Positions 16,904 through 25,959 of a DNA stretch of 64,000 nucleotides are shown piece after piece (within the stretch, counting starts at the first letter, position 1; the number at the start of each line of letters is the position of its first letter). The stretch is from Pilimelia anulata (lineage in GTDB: Bacteria > Actinomycetota > Actinomycetes > Mycobacteriales > Micromonosporaceae). The notes beneath the pieces are model-generated. The model was given only the letters and a program-made list of their open reading frames with translations, was not told the origin of the DNA and made no database searches. The stretch spans positions 62,001 through 126,000 of the forward strand of contig NZ_BMQB01000004.1 in NCBI RefSeq assembly GCF_014647895.1. Reading direction: 5' to 3'. The translations under genes and the position numbers were made by a program.

Positions 16904-17905
16904 GTGAGCCCCGAGTTCATCGCGGTCGCGGCGGTGATCCTGGCGGCGTTGGCGTTCGACTACACCAACGGCTTCCACGACGCCGCCAACGCGATCGCCA
17001 CGTCCGTCTCCACCCGCGCGCTCACCCCGCGGGTGGCGCTGGCCATCGCCGCCGTCGGCAACCTGCTCGGCGCCTTCGCCGGCGCCAAGGTGGCCAAGAC
17101 CGTCGGCAGCGGCATCGTCAGCCTGCCCACCGGCATGGACAGCCTCGGCATCGTGCTCGCCGGCGTGATCGGCGCGATCGCCTGGAACCTCATCACCTGG
17201 TACTTCGGCCTGCCCTCGTCGTCCTCGCACGCCCTGATCGGCGGGCTGGTCGGCGCCACGATGTTCGGCTCCGGCACGGTGCTGTGGGACGGCATCCTCG
17301 AGAAGGTCGTCATCCCGATGATCGCCTCGCCGCTGGTCGGCTTCTTCCTCGGCGGGGCGGCGATGGTGGCGATCATGTGGACCTTCCGCCGCGGCAACCC
17401 GGGCCGGCTGAACCGCGGCTTCCGCCTCGCGCAGTCGCTGTCCGCCGCCGCGATGGCCGTCGGCCACGGCATGCAGGACGCCGCCAAGACCATGGGCATC
17501 GTCGTCCTGGCGCTGTACACCGGCGGCTTCCAGGCCAACAACGAGCACATCCCGACCTGGGTCTTCTTCACCTCGGCGACCGTCCTCGCGCTGGGCACGT
17601 ACGCGGGTGGCTGGCGGATCATCCGGACCCTCGGCCGCCGGGTCATCCACCTCGGCCCGCCCGAGGGGTTCGCCGCGGAGGCGGTGGCGTCGTCGGTGCT
17701 GTACTCGGCGGCGGCGCTGAGCATGCCCATCTCCACGACGCACACGATCACCTCGGCGATCATGGGCGTGGGGGCGACGAAGCGGTTCTCGGCGGTGCGA
17801 TGGGGGGTGGCGGGGAACATCGTCACGGCGTGGGTGTTGACGATCCCGGCGGCGGGCGTGATCGCCTGCCTGGTCCACCTGGCCATCGCCCCACTGTTCC
17901 ACTGA
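16904..17905 (+). CDS. pit: low-affinity inorganic phosphate transporter
   Basis: This 333-residue Pit-family permease (PF01384) imports metal-phosphate complexes using the proton gradient. Both inverted repeats are visible: FDYTNGFHDAANAIATSVSTRALTP near residue 14 and the second in AVGHGMQDAAKTMGIVVLAL. About ten transmembrane segments cover the protein. The GTG at 16904 follows the DUF47 stop by 4 bp, so the two are one operon, probably controlled by the PHO repeat at 16115. Converges on the pentapeptide-repeat gene. Confidence 0.94.
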   Translation: MSPEFIAVAAVILAALAFDYTNGFHDAANAIATSVSTRALTPRVALAIAAVGNLLGAFAGAKVAKTVGSGIVSLPTGMDSLGIVLAGVIGAIAWNLITWYFGLPSSSSHALIGGLVGATMFGSGTVLWDGILEKVVIPMIASPLVGFFLGGAAMVAIMWTFRRGNPGRLNRGFRLAQSLSAAAMAVGHGMQDAAKTMGIVVLALYTGGFQANNEHIPTWVFFTSATVLALGTYAGGWRIIRTLGRRVIHLGPPEGFAAEAVASSVLYSAAALSMPISTTHTITSAIMGVGATKRFSAVRWGVAGNIVTAWVLTIPAAGVIACLVHLAIAPLFH

Positions 17906-17917
17906 CGACGCGCGACT

Positions 17918-17947
17918 GTCGGCGGGCTGCCACGGCGGTCCGCCGAC
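17918..17947. terminator. bidirectional terminator hairpin
   Basis: GTCGGCGG (17918-17925) pairs perfectly with CCGCCGAC (17940-17947) around a 14-nt loop, between the convergent pit and pentapeptide-repeat genes. Confidence 0.55.
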
Positions 17948-17954
17948 GGCTCGG

Positions 17955-19034
17955 TCAGAAACTTTCGAGCGTCTGCCGAACCCGGTCACTGACGCGGGGC
18001 GCCAGCGGGGGACAGTGCTCGACCGGCGTGATCGGCGGCGCGCCGCATGCGCCCGATAGATCCGCTCCGGCCAATTTTGCTCCGGCCATCCTCGCGCCGG
18101 TGAGGTTCGCACCCGCGAGCCGAGCGCGGGTCAGGTCGGCGCCCCTGAGGTCCGCCCGCGCGAGGTGGGCCCCACTCAGGTCCGAATCCGGTAGCCGGGC
18201 GCCCCGGAGATCGGCGTCCAGGAGAACCACCCGGATCAGCTCGGCGTTGGCGAGGTTGGCAGTCCCGAACTTCGCTTTGATGGCCACCGCCTCGGAAAGG
18301 TCGGACTCGCCGAGATCGGTACCGGCGAAATCCGCCAGGAATAGTTGCGCATTCCGGAGGTGAGCATGATTCATGGTGGCCTTCGTGAATTCGGCGGCGA
18401 CGAGTTCTGATTCGGACAGGTTGATGCGCCACAGAATGGCGTTGTTCACTTTGCAGAGCTTGCAGTCGGTACCGCGAAGGTCGGCATGGGACAGTTGGAC
18501 GCCGCTGAGGTTGGTGGCTTGGAGGTTCACCCGGCCGCGGGCACTGGGGTCGGGGCGCTCCGGCCGCCGGGCGAGAACGCGTATCGCGGCCTCCACGTCG
18601 ATGTCCTGCTTCTCCGGTGCGGCGGTGCGCGCGGGGGTACGATTCCGCACGAACGCCGACAGAACCTCGACGATCGTCGACTGGTCGAACTCCGATTCGC
18701 GCATGATGCGCTCGAGCGAATAGATGCCGCCGAGCCGCATGTCGAGCTTGTCCGCTCCCGGCGTACCGAGCTGTTCGATCGCCTTGTTGAATCTGTCCGT
18801 GAGCTGCCCGGTCAGGGTGATCTGCCGCTGGCGCTTGCTCTCCTCGGCCGTGGCGACGATGCCCCGCGCCGCCCAGCTCGCGGCAAAAGCCGTCACGACG
18901 ACCGTGAGCAGCGAAACGAACTGGGAGAAGCGGTCCGGTTTCGGCTCCAGCCGGCCGGAGAGGTCGACCTTGACCAGCATCGGCTGTCGGCGTGCGGTCC
19001 GGAGGCGTCGGCGGAGACTCGACATGGCCCCCAT
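17955..19034 (-). CDS. membrane-anchored pentapeptide-repeat protein
   Basis: This protein has about 359 residues: a basic N-terminus, one hydrophobic segment (FVSLLTVVVTAFAASWAARG, about residues 35-54), a helical linker with TLTGQLTDRFNKAIEQLG, and a C-terminal half of pentapeptide repeats. The A(D/N)LXX pattern is clear (ADLRGTD, ANLANAELIRVVLLDADLRGARLPDSDLSGAHLARADLRGADL and onward) and predicts a right-handed quadrilateral beta-helix. The function is unknown; some relatives protect DNA gyrase, but this membrane-linked type is common in actinobacteria. Base composition is less GC-biased than in the neighbours. ATG 19025 is an alternative start. Confidence 0.82.
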   Translation of the reverse strand: MGAMSSLRRRLRTARRQPMLVKVDLSGRLEPKPDRFSQFVSLLTVVVTAFAASWAARGIVATAEESKRQRQITLTGQLTDRFNKAIEQLGTPGADKLDMRLGGIYSLERIMRESEFDQSTIVEVLSAFVRNRTPARTAAPEKQDIDVEAAIRVLARRPERPDPSARGRVNLQATNLSGVQLSHADLRGTDCKLCKVNNAILWRINLSESELVAAEFTKATMNHAHLRNAQLFLADFAGTDLGESDLSEAVAIKAKFGTANLANAELIRVVLLDADLRGARLPDSDLSGAHLARADLRGADLTRARLAGANLTGARMAGAKLAGADLSGACGAPPITPVEHCPPLAPRVSDRVRQTLESF

Positions 19035-19189
19035 TGTCTGTCGTGGACGCTCCGGCGCCGGCCCACTCACCCGAACCGGGGATCCCCGATCGGGCCCCGG
19101 ATACGCGGGTCCGCAGCCCGGCGACGATTTCCGCCGGGGCAACGAGTGGCAGAGTGGGCGTGATCCGCCGCCGAGCAGGGAGAAAACAG

Positions 19190-20035
19190 GTGACTGGGGA
19201 CATTACGCCGACGCGCTGGCCGCTACCGCCCGCCCTCGCCGAGAAGGCCGCCGCCTTCGCCGCCGCCGGCGCGCCGCCGGCCGCCCCGCGGGTCGCCGCC
19301 ACGGTGGTGCTGCTGCGCCCCGCCGGCACCGGGGACGGGATCGAGGCGTACCTGCTGCGGCGGGCCGCGACGATGGCCGCGTTCGGCGGCATGTACGCCT
19401 TCCCCGGCGGCAGCGTCGACCCCGCGGACGCCGACGCCGAGGTCGGCTGGGCCGGCCCCGACCGGACCGCGTGGGCCACCCACCTGGGCCTGTCCGGCGC
19501 GGCCGCCGGCGCGGTCGTGGCCGCGGCGGTGCGCGAGGTGTTCGAGGAGGCGGGCGTCCTGCTCGCCGGCCCCGGCCCCGGTACGGTCGTCGGCGACGTC
19601 GACACCCCGGCCTGGGAGGCGACCCGGCAGGCGCTGCTGCGCCGCGAGCGCAGCCTGACCGGCGTGCTCGCCGACGCCGGCCTGGTGCTGCGCTCGGACC
19701 TGCTCGTGCCGTGGGGCCGGTGGGTGACGCCGGACTTCGAGCCGCGCCGGTTCGACACGTACTTCTTCCTCGCCGCCCTGCCCGCCGGCCAGCGCCCGCG
19801 GGACGTCTCCGGCGAGGCCGACGAGGTGCGCTGGCTGCCGCCGGCCGACGCGCTGGCCGGCTGGCGGCGCGGCGAGCTGGCGATGCTGCCGCCGACGGCG
19901 GGCACGCTGGAGTCGCTCGCCGGCTTCGCCGACGTCGGCGCGGCGCTGGCCGCCGCGGCGGCGCGCACGCCGGTCCGGCCGCTCCAGCCGCGGCTGGAAT
20001 TGGTGGACGGGCGGCCGTACGCGGTGGTCGATTAG
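19190..20035 (+). CDS. NUDIX hydrolase (NUDT19-like)
   Basis: This 281-residue protein has the NUDIX fold. Its AFGGMYAFPGGSVDPAD block and the NUDIX box core AAVREVFEEAGVLLAG, separated by about 45 residues, match the NUDT19-type subfamily, which hydrolyses CoA derivatives and other nucleoside diphosphates. WVTPDFEPRRFDTYFF is also typical. The substrate is not predictable. The GTG at 19190 has AGGGAG at 8-nt spacing; longer in-frame starts run into the divergent pentapeptide gene and lack the domain. Confidence 0.85.
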   Translation: MTGDITPTRWPLPPALAEKAAAFAAAGAPPAAPRVAATVVLLRPAGTGDGIEAYLLRRAATMAAFGGMYAFPGGSVDPADADAEVGWAGPDRTAWATHLGLSGAAAGAVVAAAVREVFEEAGVLLAGPGPGTVVGDVDTPAWEATRQALLRRERSLTGVLADAGLVLRSDLLVPWGRWVTPDFEPRRFDTYFFLAALPAGQRPRDVSGEADEVRWLPPADALAGWRRGELAMLPPTAGTLESLAGFADVGAALAAAAARTPVRPLQPRLELVDGRPYAVVD

Positions 20036-20129
20036 TTGAAAACGAGTACCGTTAGCGATTAAGGTTTGGGGTAACGCCCTACGGGGGACTTCGGTGCTCG
20101 GGCGTACCGGGCGGCTGCTGTTGGGGCGG

Positions 20130-20153
20130 CCGCGGCACATGGTGGCGCCGCGG
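20130..20153 (+). terminator. possible terminator after NUDIX gene
   Basis: CCGCGGC (20130-20136) pairs with GCCGCGG (20147-20153) around a 10-nt loop, about 95 bp after the NUDIX stop. The stem is short. The rest of the 20036-20257 gap is non-coding, with an A+T-richer start. Confidence 0.35.
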
Positions 20154-20257
20154 GACCGGTGGGGGAGCCGGCCCGCGGCCCGCTCCCGGAATGGTCCGCG
20201 TCACCTGGTTAGGGCGGCCTAATTCGGCACTCGTCGATGTGTGCCATAGTGCGGGGC

Positions 20258-21724
20258 ATGATCCAGCCAACGCGCGCCCCGGAGCGCACTTTCCTCGGCC
20301 AGCCGCGCGCGCTGGCGAACCTGTTCGGCCTCGAGCTGTGGGAGCGGTTCTCGTTCTACGGCATGCAGGGCATCCTGGTGCTGTACCTGTACTTCACCGC
20401 CGCCGAGGGCGGCCTCGGCATCGACAGGGCCACCGCGACGAGCATCGCCGGCGCGTACGGCGGCACCGTCTACCTCTCCACCATCCTCGGCGCCTGGCTC
20501 GCCGACCGGCTGCTCGGCCGGGAGCGGGTGCTGTTCGCGAGCGCCTGGGTGGTGATGGCGGGGCACATCGCGCTCGCCGTCCTGCCCGGCCTGCTCGGCA
20601 TCGGCGTCGGCCTGGTCCTCGTCGCGCTCGGCAGCGGCGGCGTCAAGGCCACCGCGACCTCGCTCGTCGGCACCCTGTACCCCGACGGCGACACCCGCCG
20701 GGACGCCGGCTTCTCGATCTTCTACATGGGCATCAACATCGGCGCCCTGCTCGGCCCGCTGCTCACCGGCTGGCTCCAGCAGTCGTACGGCTTCCACCTC
20801 GGCTTCGGCGTCGCGGCCGTCGGGATGGCGCTCGGGCTGATCCAGTACCGGCTCGGCCGCCGCCGCATCCGCGAACTCGGCGGCGGCGTGGACCGCCCGC
20901 TGCCCCGCCAGCACCGCGCCCTGTACATCGCGGTGGCCGCCGCGGCGCTGAGCGTCCTCGCCGTGCTGGTGGTGACCGGCGTGATCACCGCGGACCGGCT
21001 CTCCACGGTCGTCGTCGGGCTGGCCCTGACCGCTGCCGTGGCGTACTTCGCGATCATCCTGGGCAACCGGGCGCTCAGCCGGGTCGAGCGGCGCCGGGTG
21101 CTGGCGTTCATCCCGCTGTTCATCGCCAGCGCGGCCTTCTGGGCGCTGTTCCAGCAGCAGTTCACCGTCCTGCCGATCTACGTCGACGAGCGGCTGGACC
21201 GGCACATCCTCGGCGGCGAGATGCCGATCGCCTGGGTCAACTCGATCAACCCCATCTTCGTGATCGTCTTCGCCGGCGTGCTGGCCGCGCTGTGGACCCG
21301 GCTGGGCCCGCGGCAGCCGTCCGCGCCGCTGAAGTTCGCCCTGGGCACGATCGTGATGGGCGCGGCGTTCCTGCTGTTCATCCCGCTGGCCGGGGGCGGG
21401 GCGAACAGCGTGTCGCTGCTGCCGCTGGTCGGCATCCTGTTCTTCTTCACCCTCGCCGAGCTGCTGCTGTCCCCGGTGGGCCTGTCGGCGGCGACGACGC
21501 TGGCGCCGGCGGCGTTCCGCACCCAGATGGTCGCGCTGTTCTTCCTCTCGGTCTCGCTGGGCTCGGCCCTGGCCGGCACCCTCGCGGGCTCGTACTCCGC
21601 CGACAACGAGGTCCCGTACTTCGGCGTGATCGGCGCGGTGGCGATCGCCCTGGGCCTGGTCCTGGCTGCCATCTCCCGCCCCATCCGCCACCTGATGTCC
21701 ACCGAGGACGCCACCGGCGCGTGA
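20258..21724 (+). CDS. POT-family peptide/proton symporter
   Basis: This 488-residue MFS-type transporter of the proton-dependent oligopeptide (POT/PTR) family carries the defining motif ELWERFSFYGMQGILVLYL in helix 1, FSIFYMGINIGALLGPLL in helix 5 and FWALFQQQ in helix 7. Fourteen hydrophobic segments fit the bacterial di- and tripeptide importers. The ATG at 20258 is preceded by CATAGT at 7 nt, a weaker leaderless -10. Its stop codon touches a 17-bp terminator stem. Confidence 0.92.
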   Translation: MIQPTRAPERTFLGQPRALANLFGLELWERFSFYGMQGILVLYLYFTAAEGGLGIDRATATSIAGAYGGTVYLSTILGAWLADRLLGRERVLFASAWVVMAGHIALAVLPGLLGIGVGLVLVALGSGGVKATATSLVGTLYPDGDTRRDAGFSIFYMGINIGALLGPLLTGWLQQSYGFHLGFGVAAVGMALGLIQYRLGRRRIRELGGGVDRPLPRQHRALYIAVAAAALSVLAVLVVTGVITADRLSTVVVGLALTAAVAYFAIILGNRALSRVERRRVLAFIPLFIASAAFWALFQQQFTVLPIYVDERLDRHILGGEMPIAWVNSINPIFVIVFAGVLAALWTRLGPRQPSAPLKFALGTIVMGAAFLLFIPLAGGGANSVSLLPLVGILFFFTLAELLLSPVGLSAATTLAPAAFRTQMVALFFLSVSLGSALAGTLAGSYSADNEVPYFGVIGAVAIALGLVLAAISRPIRHLMSTEDATGA

Positions 21725-21768
21725 ACATCGGGGGTGGGGTGCCGACGTCGTACCCCACCCCCGATGTT
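21724..21768. terminator. strong bidirectional terminator
   Basis: A perfect 17-bp inverted repeat (arms 21724-21740 and 21752-21768) encloses an 11-nt loop. It begins at the last base of the POT transporter stop codon and lies 18 bp beyond the stop of the convergent PIG-V-like gene, so it can end both transcripts. Confidence 0.8.
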
Positions 21769-21785
21769 GATCTCGGGTGGCGGGT

Positions 21786-22916
21786 TCAGGGGGATTGGGT
21801 CCAGATCAGGCTCAGGTACGCGCCGAACCAGGCCGAGACCAGGCCCGCGCCCGCCAGGGCCGTCCAGCGGCTTCGGGGGCCCGCGTCGGCGAGCATGGCG
21901 GCCAGGGGGAGCAGGAGCGGGAAGGCCGGAATGAGCAGGCGGGCCTTCGAGTGGAAGAAGCCCGCCGTGCCGACGACCAGCAGCAGCGAGACCAGCGCGT
22001 AGACCGCGACCGGCGCGGGCGCCCGCAGCATCGCGAGCGAGAGGACGGCGAGGAACAGCACCAGTACGACCATCGAGATCGCCAGCGCGACCGACCGGTC
22101 GGTCAGCAGCCGTGCCGCCGTGCCGAGGGTCCAGCCGCCGCCGTCGAAGCGGGACCCCCACACACTCTGTACCTGCAACCAGCCGTCCCACCGACCCAGC
22201 CGCCGGCCGACCCAGCCCTGGTAGGCGAGCCAGCCGACGGGGGCGAGGGCGGCGCCGGCGACGGGGCGCCACCACGGGCCCGCCGCCGGGTCGGTACCGC
22301 GCGTCCGGAATCGCTGCCACAGCGCCATCCCCGCGGCGACGCCGACGGCGGCGATCAGCGCCGGCGCGTTCGCCCGGGCGAGCCCGGCGACCGCGCACAG
22401 CGCGCCCGCGACCAGCCACCGGCCGCGGAGCAGGGCGAGCAGGCAGAACGCCGCCAGGGCCGTGAAGAGCGACTCCGTGTACAGCATCTGCTGGACGACC
22501 GCGTGCGGCAGCGCCGCCCACAGCGCCACGAGCGCCAGCCCGGTGCCGCGGTCGCGTACCTGCTTCCCGACGAGGTAGAGCCCGGCCGCGGCGGCCAGCG
22601 AGGCGACCCAGCCGACGAACAGCCCCGCGCCCACGGGGTCGACGGCCGGCAGCAGCGCGACCAGGCGGATCAGCAGGGGGTACAGCGGGAAGAAGGCCAG
22701 GTTGGACGCACTGCCCGGCGGGGCGCCCGCGTCGTAGCCGTGGGTGGCGATGCCGACGAGCCAGGCGGAGTCGTAGCGCCGGCCGAGGATGGTGAGCAGG
22801 TCCGTGCCGCTGCGGTCCGCCCACACGGCCAGCACCGCCAGTGCCGTGGCGCGGATGACGACGTATACGCAGAGCGCGGTGACAACGCCCGGAATGCGGC
22901 GCCGTACCCGGTCCAT
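21786..22916 (-). CDS. PIG-V-like mannosyltransferase, membrane
   Basis: This 376-residue polytopic protein resembles the PIG-V/GPI mannosyltransferase-like (GT-C) family of actinobacteria. The key blocks are YDSAWLVGIATHGYD (acidic residue in the first extracytoplasmic loop), NLAFFPLYPLLIRL and MLYTESLFTALAAFCLLAL. About nine membrane segments are present. Such enzymes use polyprenyl-phosphate mannose to glycosylate lipids or proteins outside the cell. The ATG at 22916 is preferred over 22952 because a TACGAT -10 covers 22947-22952. Confidence 0.78.
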   Translation of the reverse strand: MDRVRRRIPGVVTALCVYVVIRATALAVLAVWADRSGTDLLTILGRRYDSAWLVGIATHGYDAGAPPGSASNLAFFPLYPLLIRLVALLPAVDPVGAGLFVGWVASLAAAAGLYLVGKQVRDRGTGLALVALWAALPHAVVQQMLYTESLFTALAAFCLLALLRGRWLVAGALCAVAGLARANAPALIAAVGVAAGMALWQRFRTRGTDPAAGPWWRPVAGAALAPVGWLAYQGWVGRRLGRWDGWLQVQSVWGSRFDGGGWTLGTAARLLTDRSVALAISMVVLVLFLAVLSLAMLRAPAPVAVYALVSLLLVVGTAGFFHSKARLLIPAFPLLLPLAAMLADAGPRSRWTALAGAGLVSAWFGAYLSLIWTQSP

Positions 22917-23005
22917 GCGCCTGCCCACTCCCGCCCGTCCTGCCGGTCGCATCGTACGCCAGACCCGGTCGGCGCGGAGGTCGGCGGCGGGGCCGTGACC
23001 GGTGC

Positions 23006-23039
23006 GGCCGGCCGGGACGTGGACCCGTCCCGGCCGGCC
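23006..23039 (-). terminator. terminator of the pst operon
   Basis: A perfect 14-bp GC stem (arms 23006-23019 and 23026-23039) with a 6-nt loop lies 7 bp after the pstB stop on the minus strand. Confidence 0.75.
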
Positions 23040-23046
23040 CCGGGGA

Positions 23047-23907
23047 TCAGCCGAAGCGGCCGGTGATGTAGTCCTCCGTGCGCTTGTCGGCCGGGTTGGT
23101 GAAGATCTTGCCGGTTTCGCTGAACTCCACCAGGCGGCCGTGCCGGACGCCCGCGTCGTCCACCTCCGCCGTGAAGAACGCCGTGTAGTGGCTCACCCGG
23201 GCCGCCTGCTGCATGTTGTGCGTGACGATCACGATCGTGTACTGGCCCGCCAGCTCGTGCATCAGGTCCTCGACCTTGCTGGTGGCGATCGGGTCCAGCG
23301 CCGAGCACGGCTCGTCCATCAGGATCACGTCCGGCTGGACGGCGATCGTCCGGGCGATGCACAGCCGCTGCTGCTGCCCGCCGGACAGCGCCAGCCCCGA
23401 GGTCTTCAGCTTGTCCTTGACCTCGTCCCAGAGGGCGGCGCCGCGCAGCGCCTGCTCGACCCGGTCCGGCACGTCGTTCTTGATCTTGTTGATCTTCAGG
23501 CCGTACGCGACGTTGTCGAAGATGGACTTCGGGAACGGGTTGGGCTTCTGGAACACCATGCCGATCCGGCGGCGGACCTGGATCGGGTCCACGTCCCGGC
23601 CGTAGATGTCCTGGCCGTGGTACGTGATCCCGCCCGCGACCCGGGCGCCGGCGATGAGGTCGTTCATCCGGTTCAGCGAGCGCAGGACCGTGGACTTGCC
23701 GCAGCCCGACGGGCCGATCATGGCGGTGATCTGGTTGGTGTGCACGGGCATCGTGGTGTTGCGGACGGCCTCGTACTCGCCGTAGAAGACGCTGACGTCG
23801 GCCAGCGACATCACCGGGGGGAGGCCGGGCGCGTGCCGCGGCTCGGGTACCAGCCCCGCGGCGACGGGGGCGCTGGTGAAGCCGTCCGGGTGGGTCATCT
23901 GGGTCAC
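23047..23907 (-). CDS. pstB: phosphate ABC transporter ATPase
   Basis: PstB, 286 residues, hydrolyses ATP to drive high-affinity phosphate import. Walker A is [11 protein letters not shown], the signature is [18 protein letters not shown], Walker B is [14 protein letters not shown] and the H-loop [12 protein letters not shown]. The PstB-specific [18 protein letters not shown] block is present. The GTG at 23907 has AGGAGG at ideal spacing, so it is preferred to the ATG at 23898. Last gene of pstSCAB; a 14-bp terminator follows. Confidence 0.97.
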   Translation of the reverse strand: MTQMTHPDGFTSAPVAAGLVPEPRHAPGLPPVMSLADVSVFYGEYEAVRNTTMPVHTNQITAMIGPSGCGKSTVLRSLNRMNDLIAGARVAGGITYHGQDIYGRDVDPIQVRRRIGMVFQKPNPFPKSIFDNVAYGLKINKIKNDVPDRVEQALRGAALWDEVKDKLKTSGLALSGGQQQRLCIARTIAVQPDVILMDEPCSALDPIATSKVEDLMHELAGQYTIVIVTHNMQQAARVSHYTAFFTAEVDDAGVRHGRLVEFSETGKIFTNPADKRTEDYITGRFG

Positions 23908-23931
23908 CTGTTTTCCTCCTGCCGAACCTGG

Positions 23932-24831
23932 TCAGCGTTCCTTGATGGCGAACCGGGCCGAGATCAGCCGGGCGATGACCGTGGCGGCGAGCACGATCGC
24001 CACGAGCGTGATCGCCGCGCCCCAGGCGCGGCCGTTGGCCGCCGGGAACGGCTCGGACGCGTTCTTGAAGATCAGCGCCGGTAGCGCGACGTTCTCGCCG
24101 CCCAGCGACCAGTTCGACCGGTACGTGAGGCCGATCGTGAAGATCAGCGGCGCGGTCTCGCCGGCCGCCCGGGCGATGGCGAGCATCGCGCCGCTGGTGA
24201 TGCCGGAGATGGCGGCCGGGATGACCACCGTCAGGGTGGTGTACCAGCGCCGGGCACCCAGCGCCGCGCTCGCCTGGCGCAGGTCCTCGGGGACGAGCCG
24301 GAGCACCTCCTCGGTGCTGCGGATGACCACCGGCAGCATCAGGCAGGCCAGCGCCAGCGCACCGGCGAAGCCGGACTTCTGCTGGAGCGGGACGACCAGG
24401 ACCACGTAGATGAACAGGCCCATCACGATCGACGGGACGCCGGTCATGATGTCGGACATGGAGCGGATGAGCTTGGCCAGCGCGGAGCCGCGGCCGTACT
24501 CGTTGAGGTAGACCGCCCCGAGCACGCCCAGCGGGATGGCCAGCAGCGCCGCCGTACCGGTGATCACCAGGGTGCCGATGATCGCCGGGTAGATGCCGCC
24601 GCCGGTCCGCCGCGGCGAGTTGGGGATGTCCGCGGTGAGGAACTCGGCGGAGATCGCGCCGGCGCCCTGCGCCACCACCTTGTAGATGATCAGGGCGAGC
24701 GGGATGGCGGCGAGCGCCAGCGCCGCGTACATCGCGGCGTTGGCGAGCTGGTTGCGGACGCGCCGTTCGGCGGGCAGCGCCCGGCGGGTCAGGTTCAGGG
24801 CCGGGGTCGGCCGCGGCGGTGCGACCGTCAT
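23932..24831 (-). CDS. pstA: phosphate ABC transporter permease A
   Basis: PstA, 299 residues, is one half of the membrane channel of the high-affinity phosphate transporter. It has six transmembrane segments and the permease coupling motif LRQASAALGARRWYTTLTVVIPAAISGI, with ARAAGETAPLIFTIG following. The ATG at 24831 overlaps the pstC stop by 4 nt, which couples their translation and keeps PstA and PstC equimolar. Confidence 0.96.
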   Translation of the reverse strand: MTVAPPRPTPALNLTRRALPAERRVRNQLANAAMYAALALAAIPLALIIYKVVAQGAGAISAEFLTADIPNSPRRTGGGIYPAIIGTLVITGTAALLAIPLGVLGAVYLNEYGRGSALAKLIRSMSDIMTGVPSIVMGLFIYVVLVVPLQQKSGFAGALALACLMLPVVIRSTEEVLRLVPEDLRQASAALGARRWYTTLTVVIPAAISGITSGAMLAIARAAGETAPLIFTIGLTYRSNWSLGGENVALPALIFKNASEPFPAANGRAWGAAITLVAIVLAATVIARLISARFAIKER

Positions 24832-25883
24832 GCGGCGGCCCCCCTCATCCGGATCTCCGCGCGCCGGACGACGAACCGCGCCAGCACGTTGACCAGTACG
24901 GTGATGACGAACAGCACCACGCCCAGCCCGATCAGCGACGACCGGTGCAGCGGCCCGGACTCGCCGAACTGGTTGACGATGACCGCGGGCAGCGCGTCGC
25001 CGGAGGCGAACAGGTTCGCGGTGATCTGGACCGAGCTGCCGATCACCAGCGCGACCGCGATGGTCTCGCCCATCGCCCGGCCGAGGCCGAGCATCACGGC
25101 GCCGACGAGGCCGCCGAAGCTGTGCGGGAACACCGCACCCTTGATCATTTCCCACCGGGTCGCGCCGAGGGCGTACGCGGCCTGCATGTCCGCCGACGGC
25201 ACGGTGGTGAAGACCTCCCGGGAGAGGGAGGTGATGATCGGGATGATCATGATGGCCAGGATCAGGCCGGCGGTGAGGTAGTTGCGGCCGGTGCTGACCG
25301 GCTCGCCGAGGACCGTGTCCAGCACCGGGATGCCGTCGACCGCGCGGTGGATCGCGCCGTACACCGGGCCCAGCGCGGGCGCCACGACCAGGATGCCCCA
25401 GAGGCCGAAGACCACCGACGGTACGGCGGCCAGCAGGTCGATGACGGTGATCGCGGGCCCGCGCAGCCTGCGCGGCGCGACCTGGGTGAGGAACAGCGCG
25501 ATGCCGACCGCCACCGGGACCGCGAACAGCAGCGCCAGCGCCGAGACGACGAGCGAGCCGTAGATGAACGCCAGCGCGCCGAACGACGCCCGCTGCGGGC
25601 CGTCGCCGTCGGGGTCGTTGGGTACCCAGGCGCTGTCGGTGAGGAAGCCGAGCCCGGACTCGCGCAGCGCGGGCCAGCTCTGCTGCAGGGTGGCGAGGAG
25701 GATCAGGGCGAGGACGGCGAGCACGGCCAGGCCGGAGCCGAGGCACAGGTACCGGAACAGGCGGTCGCCCAACAGGTCCCGGCCGTGACTGGCCAGGGCG
25801 GGAGCGGCGGCGGCGCTCCGCTGGTGCCGAGCCGCGGCGCTGCGGCCGTTCGGTTCGGGGGGACTGGTCAAGGTCAACTCCAT
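24828..25883 (-). CDS. pstC: phosphate ABC transporter permease C
   Basis: PstC, 351 residues, is the other channel subunit. A polar N-terminal tail (about 40 residues) precedes six membrane segments; the loop QQSWPALRESGLGFLTDSAWVPN is typical, as are YALGATRWEMIKGAVFPHSFGG and GLGRAMGETIAVALVIG. The ATG at 25883 lacks a strong ribosome binding site. A stable hairpin separates it from pstS, which should let pstS be expressed at a higher level. Confidence 0.96.
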   Translation of the reverse strand: MELTLTSPPEPNGRSAAARHQRSAAAAPALASHGRDLLGDRLFRYLCLGSGLAVLAVLALILLATLQQSWPALRESGLGFLTDSAWVPNDPDGDGPQRASFGALAFIYGSLVVSALALLFAVPVAVGIALFLTQVAPRRLRGPAITVIDLLAAVPSVVFGLWGILVVAPALGPVYGAIHRAVDGIPVLDTVLGEPVSTGRNYLTAGLILAIMIIPIITSLSREVFTTVPSADMQAAYALGATRWEMIKGAVFPHSFGGLVGAVMLGLGRAMGETIAVALVIGSSVQITANLFASGDALPAVIVNQFGESGPLHRSSLIGLGVVLFVITVLVNVLARFVVRRAEIRMRGAAA

Positions 25884-25910
25884 CAGCGTGGTCGCTGGCT
25901 GTGGGATGCG

Positions 25911-25949
25911 GGCAGCCGCCGGGCGGACCGGGTCCCCCCGGCGGCTGCC
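25911..25949 (-). terminator. pstS-pstC intercistronic hairpin
   Basis: A perfect 13-bp stem (25911-25923 with 25937-25949) encloses a 13-nt loop between the pstS stop and pstC start. It is likely to act as a partial terminator or mRNA-stabilising 3' end that favours pstS, as in other pst operons. Confidence 0.6.
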
Positions 25950-25959
25950 GGTCGTCGGA

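Noticed and set aside
20036..20060. TTGAAAACGAGTACC stretch as a Zur-type box before the POT transporter
   Set aside because: The symmetry is poor and the site is about 200 bp from the gene; no zinc-related gene is close.
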